A stretch of 64,000 nucleotides of DNA from GCA-2731375 sp002731375 (GTDB lineage: Bacteria; Pseudomonadota; Alphaproteobacteria; GCA-2731375). The DNA is taken from positions 5,777-69,776 of the forward strand of contig JASMDX010000064.1 of assembly GCA_030752605.1 (NCBI GenBank). The letters run 5' to 3'. The number at the start of each line of letters is the position of its first letter. Positions within the stretch are counted from its first letter, which is position 1. This document shows positions 33,345 to 42,312 of this stretch, one piece after another. The notes below the pieces were generated by a model, which had not been told where the DNA came from, did no database searches, and saw only the letters and a program-made list of their open reading frames with translations. The position numbers were made by a program, and so were the translations under genes.

Positions 33345-33875
33345 TTGAGACGCGCAACCGGCTCACACACCATCGTCGATCAGTTAGTCATTGGTCTGAT
33401 CGAGGGCATCATGACTGTATTTGGCCTTATCGTTCTTGTCTTTCCTTTGGCGTTGTGGGCGGTGCCCCAGCACGGCGCACTGGCCAACACGGTTTTCTAT
33501 ATTGTCTTGTTGGCAGGCGGTGGGTCCTTGATTTCCCTGATTGCCCTGGCATATTTGAAAGGCCTGTTATTTCCCAGCCGTTTGGATCAAGACGCACCAA
33601 TGGGCGGGAAAGCTCGTCTGGAAGCCTACAAGGCTTGGGGGCAGACACAGGACGATGCCCACAGGGTGGAAAAGCAAATACGGTCCATGAAGGGGGGGGC
33701 CCTGCACAATTTCGGCTATATGGTTCGCATCGCCACCCTACTGAGCACGGTCGTCGCGTCCCTGTATCTCGGCACCTGGGCCTTCATGGATTTTTACTAC
33801 GGCTCCACGGAGGTTTTATCCGCCGATGCGAGGTGGGAGCTACTCCATCCAGATGCTTGGGAGTGGGGGAAATAG
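33345..33875 (+). CDS. Hypothetical membrane protein
   Basis: The 176-residue protein has hydrophobic segments near residues 15-40 (LIEGIMTVFGLIVLVFPLAL), 47-70 and 122-150. Between them lies a charged loop RLEAYKAWGQTQDDAHRVEKQ. The start is TTG, chosen because GGAG stands eight bases upstream and no in-frame ATG precedes the first membrane segment. Codon use resembles neighbouring genes, so it is probably real. I do not recognise the family. It is isolated between a pseudogene and convergent minus-strand genes. Confidence 0.6.
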   Translation: MRRATGSHTIVDQLVIGLIEGIMTVFGLIVLVFPLALWAVPQHGALANTVFYIVLLAGGGSLISLIALAYLKGLLFPSRLDQDAPMGGKARLEAYKAWGQTQDDAHRVEKQIRSMKGGALHNFGYMVRIATLLSTVVASLYLGTWAFMDFYYGSTEVLSADARWELLHPDAWEWGK

Positions 33876-33897
33876 GGCACGTTCGGAGTATTCCGGC

Positions 33898-35049
33898 TCA
33901 ATCTCCGTCCTCGATAAATTCAAAATCCTGCCGCCTTTCCACCGGCATGGCGGCGAGGAAATCCTTGGCATCGCTGGCCGACATTGCTTCGACACTGCCA
34001 TCTTCGTGCTGGACGACCACGCCGCCCTGCTGCAAGGAAGTGATACGGCGGTCACGCTCGGCCCGTTCCGGGTCGCAGACCAGGGCGCAATTGCCACAGG
34101 TTGTGGATAAATCACGGCCGCCGAAACCGAACACCATGGGCTGCTTGTTGGTCACGCCGTCCGGCGCGGGACGGCGGTTGAAAGGCGGGATGGCCTGACG
34201 GTAGGCGCCCTTCAACTCCTTATCATCATTGGGGATGGGGAAACGGCCCGGCGACCAAGTCGACCAGCGGCGATTCTTGGCTAGGCCGTTGTAGCCGGCG
34301 CAGACATAGGTACAGCGGGCATAGTCGCGCCGTTCCGTATAGGTGAATTCGCGCCCGCCCATGGTGACCGTAACCTTGTCCTTTTTGCCAAAGCGGAAAA
34401 AGCCGGATGGACACGAGGCATTGCAGGCTTGGCACTCGTCGCAATAGTTATCCTCTTCCGCCAGGGGCTGGTCGGCGGTCAGGGGCACATCGGAAACAGC
34501 GGTGGCGAAGACCACATTGGGGCCATGCTCCGGCGTCAGCACATTACCGGAGAAACCGAACCAGCCAAGGCCGCTGCGGATCGCCAGATAACGGTGCGAC
34601 AGATCGGGCTGTTGTTCGATGTACCTGACGTCGTTACCGGCGCGGTAGACCGAATTCGACATTACAGCCACCGCCTCGGCCCCAAACTGGCCCAGATAGC
34701 TGGCCACCTGTCCGGCGATGCCGCTTGCCATAGTGTTGGAATGGTTCTGATCCCGCTGATGGCCGTGCCGGTCTTTCTTGGAGAGATAGGCGCGGATATT
34801 GTCCGCATCATAGGGCACGGCAAAGGTTATCGCGGACCTGGCGCTACCCAGAATATGGTTGAGATCGGTCGAGGGCGGGCCACCAGCCAGGGAGTCCAGA
34901 TCATTGATACCGACCGAAGTAGCGCCGTAGGCCAACGCTACCTCCTTGATTTTCTTCTGCATGTCCTTGATGGAAACCGTGCCCGCGGCACCATGCATCA
35001 TGCCATCGGCATATTTCTCAACCATTCTAAATACCCTGATCCAATCCAT
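33898..35049 (-). CDS. Fe-S reductase, QueG/reductive-dehalogenase-like
   Basis: The 383-residue protein has two ferredoxin-type cluster motifs: CDECQACNASCP near residue 235 and CGNCALVCDP near residue 330. Extra cysteines lie between them (CTYVCAGYNG). The upstream part, including SARSAITFAVPYDADNIRAYL and RSGLGWFGFSGNVLTPEHGP, follows the cobalamin-binding fold shared by epoxyqueuosine reductase and reductive dehalogenases. No Tat signal is present, so it acts in the cytoplasm. It is longer and diverged relative to true QueG, so tRNA modification is not assured. The start at MDWIRVF is one of several possible. Confidence 0.78.
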   Translation of the reverse strand: MDWIRVFRMVEKYADGMMHGAAGTVSIKDMQKKIKEVALAYGATSVGINDLDSLAGGPPSTDLNHILGSARSAITFAVPYDADNIRAYLSKKDRHGHQRDQNHSNTMASGIAGQVASYLGQFGAEAVAVMSNSVYRAGNDVRYIEQQPDLSHRYLAIRSGLGWFGFSGNVLTPEHGPNVVFATAVSDVPLTADQPLAEEDNYCDECQACNASCPSGFFRFGKKDKVTVTMGGREFTYTERRDYARCTYVCAGYNGLAKNRRWSTWSPGRFPIPNDDKELKGAYRQAIPPFNRRPAPDGVTNKQPMVFGFGGRDLSTTCGNCALVCDPERAERDRRITSLQQGGVVVQHEDGSVEAMSASDAKDFLAAMPVERRQDFEFIEDGD

Positions 35050-35127
35050 GACAACTAAACCATCAATTGTACAGCCACACAAAGCGCAAGAGTTAATTAT
35101 ATTAAATTAAGAATTGCGTCCCCATAA

Positions 35128-35832
35128 CTAGGTCCGATCAAGAAAGCCTAAGATCCAGGCAGCAGCAGCGGCTTCATCGGTTGGCGTGGACATACTATCA
35201 AGGGCGGCATCGGCCGTGACGGGGCCGATAATATCCCGGCGCACCCGGAGCAATTCGCTGGCGAAGTCCCTGGTCAATTCCGGGTGGTTTTGGATGCTCA
35301 GTACGTTCGCTCCAATGGTCATGATGCCAATAGGACAAAAGTCGCTGCCGCCGTGCACTTCCGCGCCTGGTGGCGGCGTTACGACCTGGTCCTGATGAGA
35401 GGCCAACAGGGACAGGCTTTGTAGTGGCGGCACCATCCAATCCGCCGTGTTCGTAACTTCATGGCTGTGCACGCCAACGCCCCAACCGGACGCATTTTTC
35501 ACCTCGCCGCCAAAGGCTTGGGCGATCAACTGGTGGCCAAAACAAATGCCGACGACGGGCCGGGTTTCTGACGCCGTCCGCGTAAAAGCCTCCAACAAAG
35601 GGATCCAGGCATCGCCGTCGTAGACCGCGGCCGCAGCGCCGGTGATCAGCCAGCCGTCGCATTCTTCCGCAGCCTGGGGAAATTCACCATCATAACAGAG
35701 ATAGGAGCGTAACTTCGGCCCCTCACCGGTGGAATCCAGGAAATTCTGAAAGGCATCCGAGAAAGATGTCAAATAGCCGTGAAATTCTGGCGCTACCGCG
35801 CCCGCTTCAAGTATGCCGATGGTCAAGGCCAT
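35128..35832 (-). CDS. Type 1 glutamine amidotransferase (GMP-synthase-like)
   Basis: The 234-residue class I amidotransferase has nucleophile Cys97 in VVGICFGHQLIAQAFGG and the His-Glu pair in SIQNHPELTR near residue 180. Standalone enzymes of this kind remove a glutamine amide or hydrolyse gamma-glutamyl compounds, as in polyamine or amine degradation. The gene stops short of the Fe-S reductase by about 80 bases and follows a crotonase gene by five bases, so it is in that operon. The substrate is unknown. Confidence 0.85.
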   Translation of the reverse strand: MALTIGILEAGAVAPEFHGYLTSFSDAFQNFLDSTGEGPKLRSYLCYDGEFPQAAEECDGWLITGAAAAVYDGDAWIPLLEAFTRTASETRPVVGICFGHQLIAQAFGGEVKNASGWGVGVHSHEVTNTADWMVPPLQSLSLLASHQDQVVTPPPGAEVHGGSDFCPIGIMTIGANVLSIQNHPELTRDFASELLRVRRDIIGPVTADAALDSMSTPTDEAAAAAWILGFLDRT

Positions 35833-35837
35833 GGCTA

Positions 35838-36752
35838 CTAATCGACTAGATTGCCCTTTTCATCACGGACCTCAGGCCCGCGGACACGGGCGCGGCCATC
35901 ACCGAAACCTTCGTCACGGCCCGCTAGCGCGGCCTTGAGACCATCGGCACGGGCGACCTTGCGGAAACTGCGTGTGCCGGGCGCCAAATGGGCGCGGGCA
36001 TCGTTCTCAGCCGCCAGCCGTTGCAGGGTCCTCGCACCCATCAGTTCAAGCCCCAAATTGACGATACGTTTGTTGGCGGTCAGCAGATCGGGATCAATCT
36101 TGGCCAGGCGGCTGGCCAGGCCCTCGACCTCAGCCTCCAGCAAATCGCTAGGCACGGATTTCATCACCAGGCCGATCTCCACCGCCTCTGCGCCTGTAAT
36201 GGTATCGCCGGTCAGTACCAGGCGCTTGGCCCATTGCGGCCCACAATGATAAACCCACATCTGGTTCGGCAACGATCCGAGGTCGCGGGCGGGGGGAAAG
36301 CCGATCACCGCATCATCCGCCGCAATCACCATGTCGCACAGCAAGGCAATATCGGTGCCACCCGCCAGACAATGGCCATGGATTTGCGCAATGGTGGGTT
36401 TGTGCATATCAAACAGCACCATGCGCAGGCGCTGGCTGTATTCCAGGCGCCAGATATCATCATCAATGGTGGGATCGGCATAGATGCCGCCGTCGCGATA
36501 ACTGCGTCCGGGACGGCCACCGGCGGGTGGGTTGTTCAGGCCCGGTGTAAGATCATAGCCGGCGCTAAACGAGGGTCCCGCGCCGCGAATGATAATGCCA
36601 TGGACCTCCTTGTCGTTGTCCGCCTCCCACAGGGCCTCGTTAAACTCTTCCAGCAGCGGCACAGAGAGGGCATTACGCTTTTCCGGCCGGTTCAGAGTAA
36701 TACAGGCGCGACCGTCGACGGCCTCGTAAAGGATATGCTCAAACTGATTCAT
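35838..36752 (-). CDS. Enoyl-CoA hydratase/isomerase (crotonase) family protein
   Basis: The 304-residue protein has the crotonase core. RACITLNRPEKRNALS starts it, and IIIRGAGPSFSAGYDL forms the first oxyanion-hole strand. IHGHCLAGGTDIALLCDMVIAADDAVIGFP is the signature region with the second oxyanion glycine. A 20-residue insertion (GLNNPPAGGRPGRSYRDGG) follows the first hole. The C-terminal 40 residues are an Arg/Asp-rich extension. It hydrates or isomerises an acyl-CoA. It is transcribed after the small membrane protein 36762-37244 and before the amidotransferase. Confidence 0.88.
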   Translation of the reverse strand: MNQFEHILYEAVDGRACITLNRPEKRNALSVPLLEEFNEALWEADNDKEVHGIIIRGAGPSFSAGYDLTPGLNNPPAGGRPGRSYRDGGIYADPTIDDDIWRLEYSQRLRMVLFDMHKPTIAQIHGHCLAGGTDIALLCDMVIAADDAVIGFPPARDLGSLPNQMWVYHCGPQWAKRLVLTGDTITGAEAVEIGLVMKSVPSDLLEAEVEGLASRLAKIDPDLLTANKRIVNLGLELMGARTLQRLAAENDARAHLAPGTRSFRKVARADGLKAALAGRDEGFGDGRARVRGPEVRDEKGNLVD

Positions 36753-36761
36753 TTCCGAAGC

Positions 36762-37244
36762 CTAATGCTCTTGTGCCCGACCTCTACGTCCAACCGGGCG
36801 CATGACCTTCAATAGCCAGAATATGATGCAAAAAACACCGGTTAAAATGACCAAAGCAACCACCGCCGCCAGGCGTTTGCCAAAGGCCTCATCCAGGCTG
36901 TAGCCGGGCGCCAACAGGTAAACACAAAGGATCTGCACCGCCTGCAAGGCAGCACCTGCCGAAAACAGAATGGCGATGAAGGTGGAACCGCGCAACGAGG
37001 TCAGCACCATGCTCTCAACACTGCGCTGCTGGACAATGTGGGATTGATAGGCCCGCCAATGGTAACCGCAGAAACCGGCTATACCGACAATGACAACAGC
37101 CCACAGAATAGAATTTTCATAACTCAAACCGTTCAGGACCAGATTGAACAGATCCTCAAACGGTTTGTAGAAATACAAAAAGATCAGAACGACGATATAG
37201 ATAATAAAGCCCACAAGGGTCCAGAACCACTGCCACCCATTCAT
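36762..37244 (-). CDS. Four-helix membrane protein of unknown function, paralogue B
   Basis: The 160-residue protein has four hydrophobic segments near 6-26, 45-62, 82-108 and 120-145 and a basic tail. It shares IFLYFYKPFE, the SVESMVLTSL segment and AGAALQAV with the protein at 15994-16512. The two are true paralogues despite lying 20 kb apart. This copy precedes a crotonase gene by nine bases in the same direction. No known family is recognised. A shared role at the membrane near CoA-ester metabolism is a guess from context. Confidence 0.7.
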   Translation of the reverse strand: MNGWQWFWTLVGFIIYIVVLIFLYFYKPFEDLFNLVLNGLSYENSILWAVVIVGIAGFCGYHWRAYQSHIVQQRSVESMVLTSLRGSTFIAILFSAGAALQAVQILCVYLLAPGYSLDEAFGKRLAAVVALVILTGVFCIIFWLLKVMRPVGRRGRAQEH

Positions 37245-37327
37245 ATGCCGTCCCCTTTGAACCTTATCCTGTGCCGCATTTTAGCCGTCACGATGGCCGC
37301 GCGATAGGGTCAAATGCCGGCAATTAT

Positions 37328-38134
37328 TCACTTCAATGCATCCGAGATCAAACGGCCAAAGATAACCATCTCCGGACTGGTCCCACGATAGGTATCAAGG
37401 GCAGAAAGAATGGCCGGAATTTCCGCCATGTCAGGCATCGCGGCATCCGGTATCGGTGGCAGTTGAGCAAACAGCTCCACCACCGCTCCGTCCACACCCG
37501 CCAACAACGCCACCCGTGCGGCGTCGGTTCCGGGCGCGGTGAACAGCGGTACCAGGACCCGGGCCAGGTGCGAAAAATAGGCCGGCCAACGGGCCAAAAT
37601 ACGATAGAGTCCGGGCACGAATGGCGTGCCATCCACATCCGTTCCCAATTTCAACAAGGACGTACGAGTGTCCTCATCCGCCAAGGCCGGATCGAGCATT
37701 GTGGGCAGGACCGGCAGGGCCTCGGGCGGTTGCCAGCCGGCGCCGGGCCAGCCGGCGCCTTGGGGCCGCTCCTCCGCCAGCAGATGACGCAGTAGACCGG
37801 CGAACATCAGATTGACCGGCGCCACCCGGACAAAGCCGGCGCAGACCTGGGCCACCAGCCGCAGATCACCTCCGGAAAGACCAAATTCCCGTGCATCGAA
37901 CGACGCCAGAGGCGGCAGTGGTAAATCGGTGGCGACCCGCCAACCGGCGTCTTGTGCCTGCCCGGACCGAAAGGCCGGGTTCAACGCGGCCCAGCTCCAC
38001 TCCAGCCAGCCCGGCTTGGTCGCCAGATGGCGCTGCAATGACGAGACATAGGGCACGGCCCAAAGCTGGCGGATTTCTTCGTAGATCCCCGCGATCTCAC
38101 CCGTGGCCGCGTCTTCCGGCAGCTCCACCAGCAT
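37328..38134 (-). CDS. DehI family protein (2-haloacid dehalogenase-like)
   Basis: About 268 residues beginning MLVELPEDAATGEIAGIYEEIR. GEIAxIYxxIRxxxxVPYVSSLQRHLAT and the later LPLPPLASFDAREFGL fit the DehI family, whose founding member removes halogen from D- and L-2-haloacids by direct water attack. The paired half-repeats of DehI are hinted at by a second LYRILARWPAYFSHLARVL near residue 180. Many members have no proven dehalogenase activity. The ATG is 12 bases downstream of the amidase stop; a GTG four codons earlier would overlap that stop. It is probably co-transcribed with the amidase. Confidence 0.7.
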   Translation of the reverse strand: MLVELPEDAATGEIAGIYEEIRQLWAVPYVSSLQRHLATKPGWLEWSWAALNPAFRSGQAQDAGWRVATDLPLPPLASFDAREFGLSGGDLRLVAQVCAGFVRVAPVNLMFAGLLRHLLAEERPQGAGWPGAGWQPPEALPVLPTMLDPALADEDTRTSLLKLGTDVDGTPFVPGLYRILARWPAYFSHLARVLVPLFTAPGTDAARVALLAGVDGAVVELFAQLPPIPDAAMPDMAEIPAILSALDTYRGTSPEMVIFGRLISDALK

Positions 38135-38148
38135 CTGATCAGCCACCG

Positions 38149-39570
38149 TCAGACCGTCAGCGGTGGGCGGCGCAGATGCCACTCCGTGGCTTGCTCGTAA
38201 GCATAGGCGACCTGCAATAGCAACGGCTCTTCGAACCAAGGGCCCAACAGTTGCAAGCCAATCGGCAGGCCGGCTTTCGTAAAGCCACAGGGAATGGAGA
38301 TCGCTGGCTGGCCGGTAAAGGCCGCCAGCCGGGTCAATTGCCCCAGCGCCTTCCAGCCGATGACTTCCCGCTCACCCACCATAGTCTTGCCCGTGGCGAT
38401 AGGCACCGAGGGGATCACCGCCGTCGGCATGGCCAGAATAGGTGTTTGCGACAAAACCCCGGCCATTTCCTGACGCACCCGTGTTTGAGTTTGCCGCGCC
38501 CTGATGTAATCCGTAGCGCTCAAACCTTCGCCCAGGCGCAGGCGCTCGTTGACATCCGGCGACAGCTGGTCGGCATAATCACGCAGATGGCCATCGTGCA
38601 CCGTGTGGGCCTCGCCCATGGCCACGACATTCCAGCCCTGAGTGGCATCCCGATTAAAGGACAGCACCGCCTCCTCCACTGCCGCGCCCAGGTCCTGCAG
38701 CACGCCCAGGGCAACGTGCACGGCGGCCTCGACCTCCCCATCCAGGCGATCAAAGAAGAAGTCGCGCGGCACGCCGATACGCAGGCCATCCAGGGGCCGG
38801 CCCAGCAACGCGGTATAGTCGTCGGCCACCCTGGCGTTCGCGGTCGACGGATCGGCCGGGTCGGCGCCGGCGATGGCGGTCAGTACCAAAGCGGCGTCGC
38901 GCACTGTACGCGTCAGGGGGCCGCCGTGATCAAGGCTTTCACACAATGGATAGATGCCGGAGCGGGAAGCCAGGCCATAGGTCTGCTTCAAGCCAACGAC
39001 GCCACACAGGGAGGCTGGAATACGGATTGATCCGCCGGTATCACTGCCTAGGGTGGCCATGGCCAGGGCGGCGGAGGTGGCGCAACCGGACCCCGATGAG
39101 GAACCGCCGGAGACATAATCTATGTTCCATGGGTTCCGCGCGGTGCCTACGTGTGGGTTGATACCCGTGGGGCCAAAGGCGAATTCATGCAGGTTCAACA
39201 TCCCCACCATGACGGCGCCGGCCTCACGCAGGCGAGCAACGGATGTGGCGTCCGTATTGGCGATGTCTTCGGACAGCAGTTTCGAACCACAGGTGCGTTC
39301 CATGCCCGCGACCTGAAACAGATCCTTAACGGCCATGGGAATGCCATGCAACGGCCCGCGATAGTTACCGGCGGCGATTTCGGCCTCCGCCTCCTTAGCC
39401 GCCGCTATTGCGGCATCGGGATAGAGGGAGATATAGGCATTCAAATCTGGGTTCAACGCCTCGATCCGGGCCAGTTGACTTTGCATCACCTCGACGGGGG
39501 AGACCTCACGCGCGGCAATCATCGTGGCTAACGATGCGATATCCATTTGGGCCAATTCGTCGATACTCAT
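38149..39570 (-). CDS. Amidase signature family amidohydrolase
   Basis: The 473-residue protein has the Ser-cisSer-Lys triad. Lys82 is in GIPMAVKDLF, the cis-Ser is in VSGGSSSGSG near residue 157, and nucleophile Ser181 is in SDTGGSIRIPASLCG. It hydrolyses amides or carbamoyl compounds such as N-carbamoyl products of hydantoin opening. The ATG overlaps the stop of the upstream membrane-protein gene as ATGA, which fixes the start; longer frames run into that gene. The substrate is unknown. Related proteins include GatA, but the context is not tRNA amidation. Confidence 0.9.
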   Translation of the reverse strand: MSIDELAQMDIASLATMIAAREVSPVEVMQSQLARIEALNPDLNAYISLYPDAAIAAAKEAEAEIAAGNYRGPLHGIPMAVKDLFQVAGMERTCGSKLLSEDIANTDATSVARLREAGAVMVGMLNLHEFAFGPTGINPHVGTARNPWNIDYVSGGSSSGSGCATSAALAMATLGSDTGGSIRIPASLCGVVGLKQTYGLASRSGIYPLCESLDHGGPLTRTVRDAALVLTAIAGADPADPSTANARVADDYTALLGRPLDGLRIGVPRDFFFDRLDGEVEAAVHVALGVLQDLGAAVEEAVLSFNRDATQGWNVVAMGEAHTVHDGHLRDYADQLSPDVNERLRLGEGLSATDYIRARQTQTRVRQEMAGVLSQTPILAMPTAVIPSVPIATGKTMVGEREVIGWKALGQLTRLAAFTGQPAISIPCGFTKAGLPIGLQLLGPWFEEPLLLQVAYAYEQATEWHLRRPPLTV

Positions 39571-40649
39571 TCCACAGCCTCCGGGATCGCAACGATTAAC
39601 AAAATACCGTAAATGGCAACGAAGATCGTGTCTTTGACCGCGCCCAAGCCCTGCTTGCCTTCGTTGCCCTGGATCAACATGACGATGATCTCTAAAACGA
39701 AGGCGATGATGGCCAGAAAGAAGAACGGCCAGACCGTGCTCCACCACGAGATCTCCGGTAGGGGCGCGGCGCCCTCGGGCACAGTCTTCATGGCGCGCCA
39801 GATCAGCAACAGGATCGGCAGGGCGATGAGATAAGCATGCGCCAGCAGAAAACGCAGCCGCGTGCGGGTCCGATCCAACACCCAAAAGACCAGAAAAAAC
39901 AGCGCCACATAAAGTACATCCCAGAACATCGCGGCGTATTCTTCGCCTCCGGGGTCTTGCCGCAGGTTGAGGAAAGCCAGGATCAACAGGATTGTAATGG
40001 CATCACAGAGCAGCCATTCCCGGAAGTTCTCCGCCACGTCCTTGACGTTCCAGCCCCGCGAGGCCTTGTCGAACAGCAACACCAGAGCTACCGCCAGAGA
40101 GGCCGGATAGATCAGGCCCAGAACCAGTGAATACTGCTCGGCCCGGGGCAGATAAATCCAATTCAACAGCAAGAACGCGGCCAGCAGGCCCAACAGACCC
40201 AACAGGCGCAGTCCCGCCGGCGTTGGCTGGGTCGCCGCATCGGGAACGGCGGCCGCGGTCTCCGCCGGCGCCGAAGCGGCGCCGATTGACGGTGCCGCCG
40301 GCGCGGCACTTTGCCCTGATCTCTGGGCCACCAGAAAAATCAGGAAGCCGATCAGGCCCAGACCGCCGACAACCAGCATAATGACGACAAAGGTGATGGC
40401 CCGGCCATCGGCCCGCCAGTCCGCCGCCTGGCCCAACAGGCCCTCAGTGGAAAATTGCCAGATTGCGAGCACCGCAATGACCAACAGCAACAGCGCGGCC
40501 AAGAGGTATTGATACCATCGGTTGGCGCCGCCGCCGCCGTCCTTCGATTGAGCAACCGTCCGGCCAATGAGAAAGACCAAGAACGCCAGCATGCCGACAA
40601 CGGCGATGGCGATCATGACCTCCAGAAATATAATTGACCGACTATCCAC
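39567..40649 (-). CDS. Polytopic membrane protein of unknown function
   Basis: The 360-residue protein has about nine hydrophobic segments, starting near residues 8-30 (FLEVMIAIAVVGMLAFLVFL). An Ala/Pro-rich loop at about 110-145 (SAAPAAPSIGAASAPAETAA) splits the helices into two sets. It is coupled to the amidase through an ATGA overlap, so it may transport the amidase substrate or product. I do not recognise a transporter family, and no charged motif in the helices suggests a mechanism. Confidence 0.7.
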   Translation of the reverse strand: MDSRSIIFLEVMIAIAVVGMLAFLVFLIGRTVAQSKDGGGGANRWYQYLLAALLLLVIAVLAIWQFSTEGLLGQAADWRADGRAITFVVIMLVVGGLGLIGFLIFLVAQRSGQSAAPAAPSIGAASAPAETAAAVPDAATQPTPAGLRLLGLLGLLAAFLLLNWIYLPRAEQYSLVLGLIYPASLAVALVLLFDKASRGWNVKDVAENFREWLLCDAITILLILAFLNLRQDPGGEEYAAMFWDVLYVALFFLVFWVLDRTRTRLRFLLAHAYLIALPILLLIWRAMKTVPEGAAPLPEISWWSTVWPFFFLAIIAFVLEIIVMLIQGNEGKQGLGAVKDTIFVAIYGILLIVAIPEAVE

Positions 40650-40697
40650 CGTGCCCCAAATCCTGCGTTAGTTTCTTAAATCCAATCACTTCGACGG

Positions 40698-41435
40698 CTA
40701 TGCCCGCAGCGTTACGTCAAAGCGATCCTTGAAGGCTTGGCGTAGGGTCTCGAACCGCACGCCAGCCCGGATCACCGAGAAATCTCGAAAGTCTATGATA
40801 GTTGATGATCGGCCCTGGTGGTTAGCATATTGCGACAGGCCGTAATCGAAACTGAGATCCGCCGCTGCCCGCACCGCTTCGTCAATGTCGTCCAGACGGT
40901 ACTTGCTGCCCGACAAAGAAAGATTGGCAGAGGAACCGAACACCGGCATTTCACGGTCCCAAGCCTGGCGGGCGATTTCGTCGTGCACCTGCCCAGCGTT
41001 CAACAGCATATCCAGGGTACCGGCCTTGGATGATGATTCCAGAACAAACGGATCCACTCTGGCCAAAATGGGATGATCTTCGCGAAACGGCGCCACCACG
41101 GAAAATGGCAGACCGACCTGTTCGACCATTTCCCTCACCATGCCGTGCCGGTCCGCCGCCATGATATGCAACTCCGCGCTCATGGCATAATTGCCAAACA
41201 TGCCGGAGGGTTTTTCGTAGCTCCGTTGCTTGGTATCAAAAATGCGGCGGATACCCTGGGGCGTGGCGGCCAGGATAGCATATGCCACATCCAGGGGGGC
41301 AATGGCGACACCGCCCGCCGCTAGACAATCCAGCAGGGCGCCCACTTCGGCGGAGAGTTGTTCGGGTCCCACCGCATCCTGGGTCCGCCGCTCGTCCGGG
41401 GCGCCAGGCTCTATCGTTGTTTCGGCCTCGATCAT
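40698..41435 (-). CDS. Sua5/YciO/YrdC-like protein
   Basis: The 245-residue protein has the YrdC fold. GGVAIAPLDVAYAILAATPQGI is at the front, then FDTKQRSYEKPSGMFGNY with the KR/K residues that hold ATP/phosphate. PVFGSSANLSLSGSKYRLDDI corresponds to the conserved SANxSG. True L-threonylcarbamoyladenylate synthases make the t6A precursor for tRNA. This sequence is diverged and lacks the Sua5 domain, so a related carbamoyl-adenylate chemistry is possible. MIEAETT is taken as start; an ATG five codons earlier sits right after the upp stop. Confidence 0.75.
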   Translation of the reverse strand: MIEAETTIEPGAPDERRTQDAVGPEQLSAEVGALLDCLAAGGVAIAPLDVAYAILAATPQGIRRIFDTKQRSYEKPSGMFGNYAMSAELHIMAADRHGMVREMVEQVGLPFSVVAPFREDHPILARVDPFVLESSSKAGTLDMLLNAGQVHDEIARQAWDREMPVFGSSANLSLSGSKYRLDDIDEAVRAAADLSFDYGLSQYANHQGRSSTIIDFRDFSVIRAGVRFETLRQAFKDRFDVTLRA

Positions 41436-41451
41436 GCTACTTACCACCATG

Positions 41452-42087
41452 CTATTTCGTGCCATAGAGGCGGTCGCCCGCATCGCCCAGGCCCGGCAGG
41501 ATATAGCCGATATCACTCAATTGCCGGTCGATGGCGGCGGTCAGAATGGGAATCTCTGGATGTGCGGCGGCAAATGCCTTGACGCCTTCGGGGGCGGCGA
41601 CCAGGGCAACAAATCGTATCTGTTTGGCGCCGGCCTCTTTCAGGCGCGTGACAGCAGCAGCGGAGGAATTGCCCGTAGCCAGCATGGGATCGACCACAAT
41701 GACCTGCCGCTCGCCGATGGAATAGGGCAGCTTGAGATAGTATTCCACCGCCTCCAGGGTATCATGATCACGGTACATACCGATGTGGCCAACACGGGCC
41801 GAGGGGATCAGATCCAGCATACCTTCCAGCAAACCATTGCCGGCACGGAGGATGGAGACTAGGCAGAGTTTCTTGCCGTCCAGGGCGGGTGCCTGCATGA
41901 CCTCGAGCGGGGTTTCGATTTCGACCTGCTTCAAGGCCAGATCGCGCGTTGCTTCAAACGCCAGCAGCAAGGCGATTTCCCGCAACAACTGCCGGAATTC
42001 GGCTGTGGAGGTTTCCTTGCGCCGCAGCAAGGTCAATTTGTGCTGGATCAGGGGATGATCCGCCACTGTCACGTTTGCTGCCGCCAT
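41452..42087 (-). CDS. upp: Uracil phosphoribosyltransferase
   Basis: The 211-residue enzyme converts uracil and PRPP to UMP. Hallmarks are SILRAGNGLLEGMLDLIPSA, the PRPP loop VVDPMLATGNSSAAAV, and the C-terminal YILPGLGDAGDRLYGTK that contacts uracil. The length is standard. It serves pyrimidine salvage and would recycle uracil formed next to the dihydropyrimidine/hydantoin metabolism in the window. The YrdC-like gene begins almost directly after its stop. Confidence 0.95.
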   Translation of the reverse strand: MAAANVTVADHPLIQHKLTLLRRKETSTAEFRQLLREIALLLAFEATRDLALKQVEIETPLEVMQAPALDGKKLCLVSILRAGNGLLEGMLDLIPSARVGHIGMYRDHDTLEAVEYYLKLPYSIGERQVIVVDPMLATGNSSAAAVTRLKEAGAKQIRFVALVAAPEGVKAFAAAHPEIPILTAAIDRQLSDIGYILPGLGDAGDRLYGTK

Positions 42088-42312
42088 TGCGCCAAGCCTC
42101 TCTGTTTATTCCCGGCACAGTGTAACCAAGGGACCCGAAAGGACATAGCCCCTTCGCGGAATTGATATTCATGAGCGCTTTGATTGGTAGCCAAAGTATG
42201 GCTGTCGCGGAAGCCGAAAGCGGTTGCCGCCACATCAAATGCTTCGCCGCAGGAAGCATGGGAACACGATCAGAATACGGCTACTTTCTTGCTAAATCTG
42301 TTTTCATCTATG

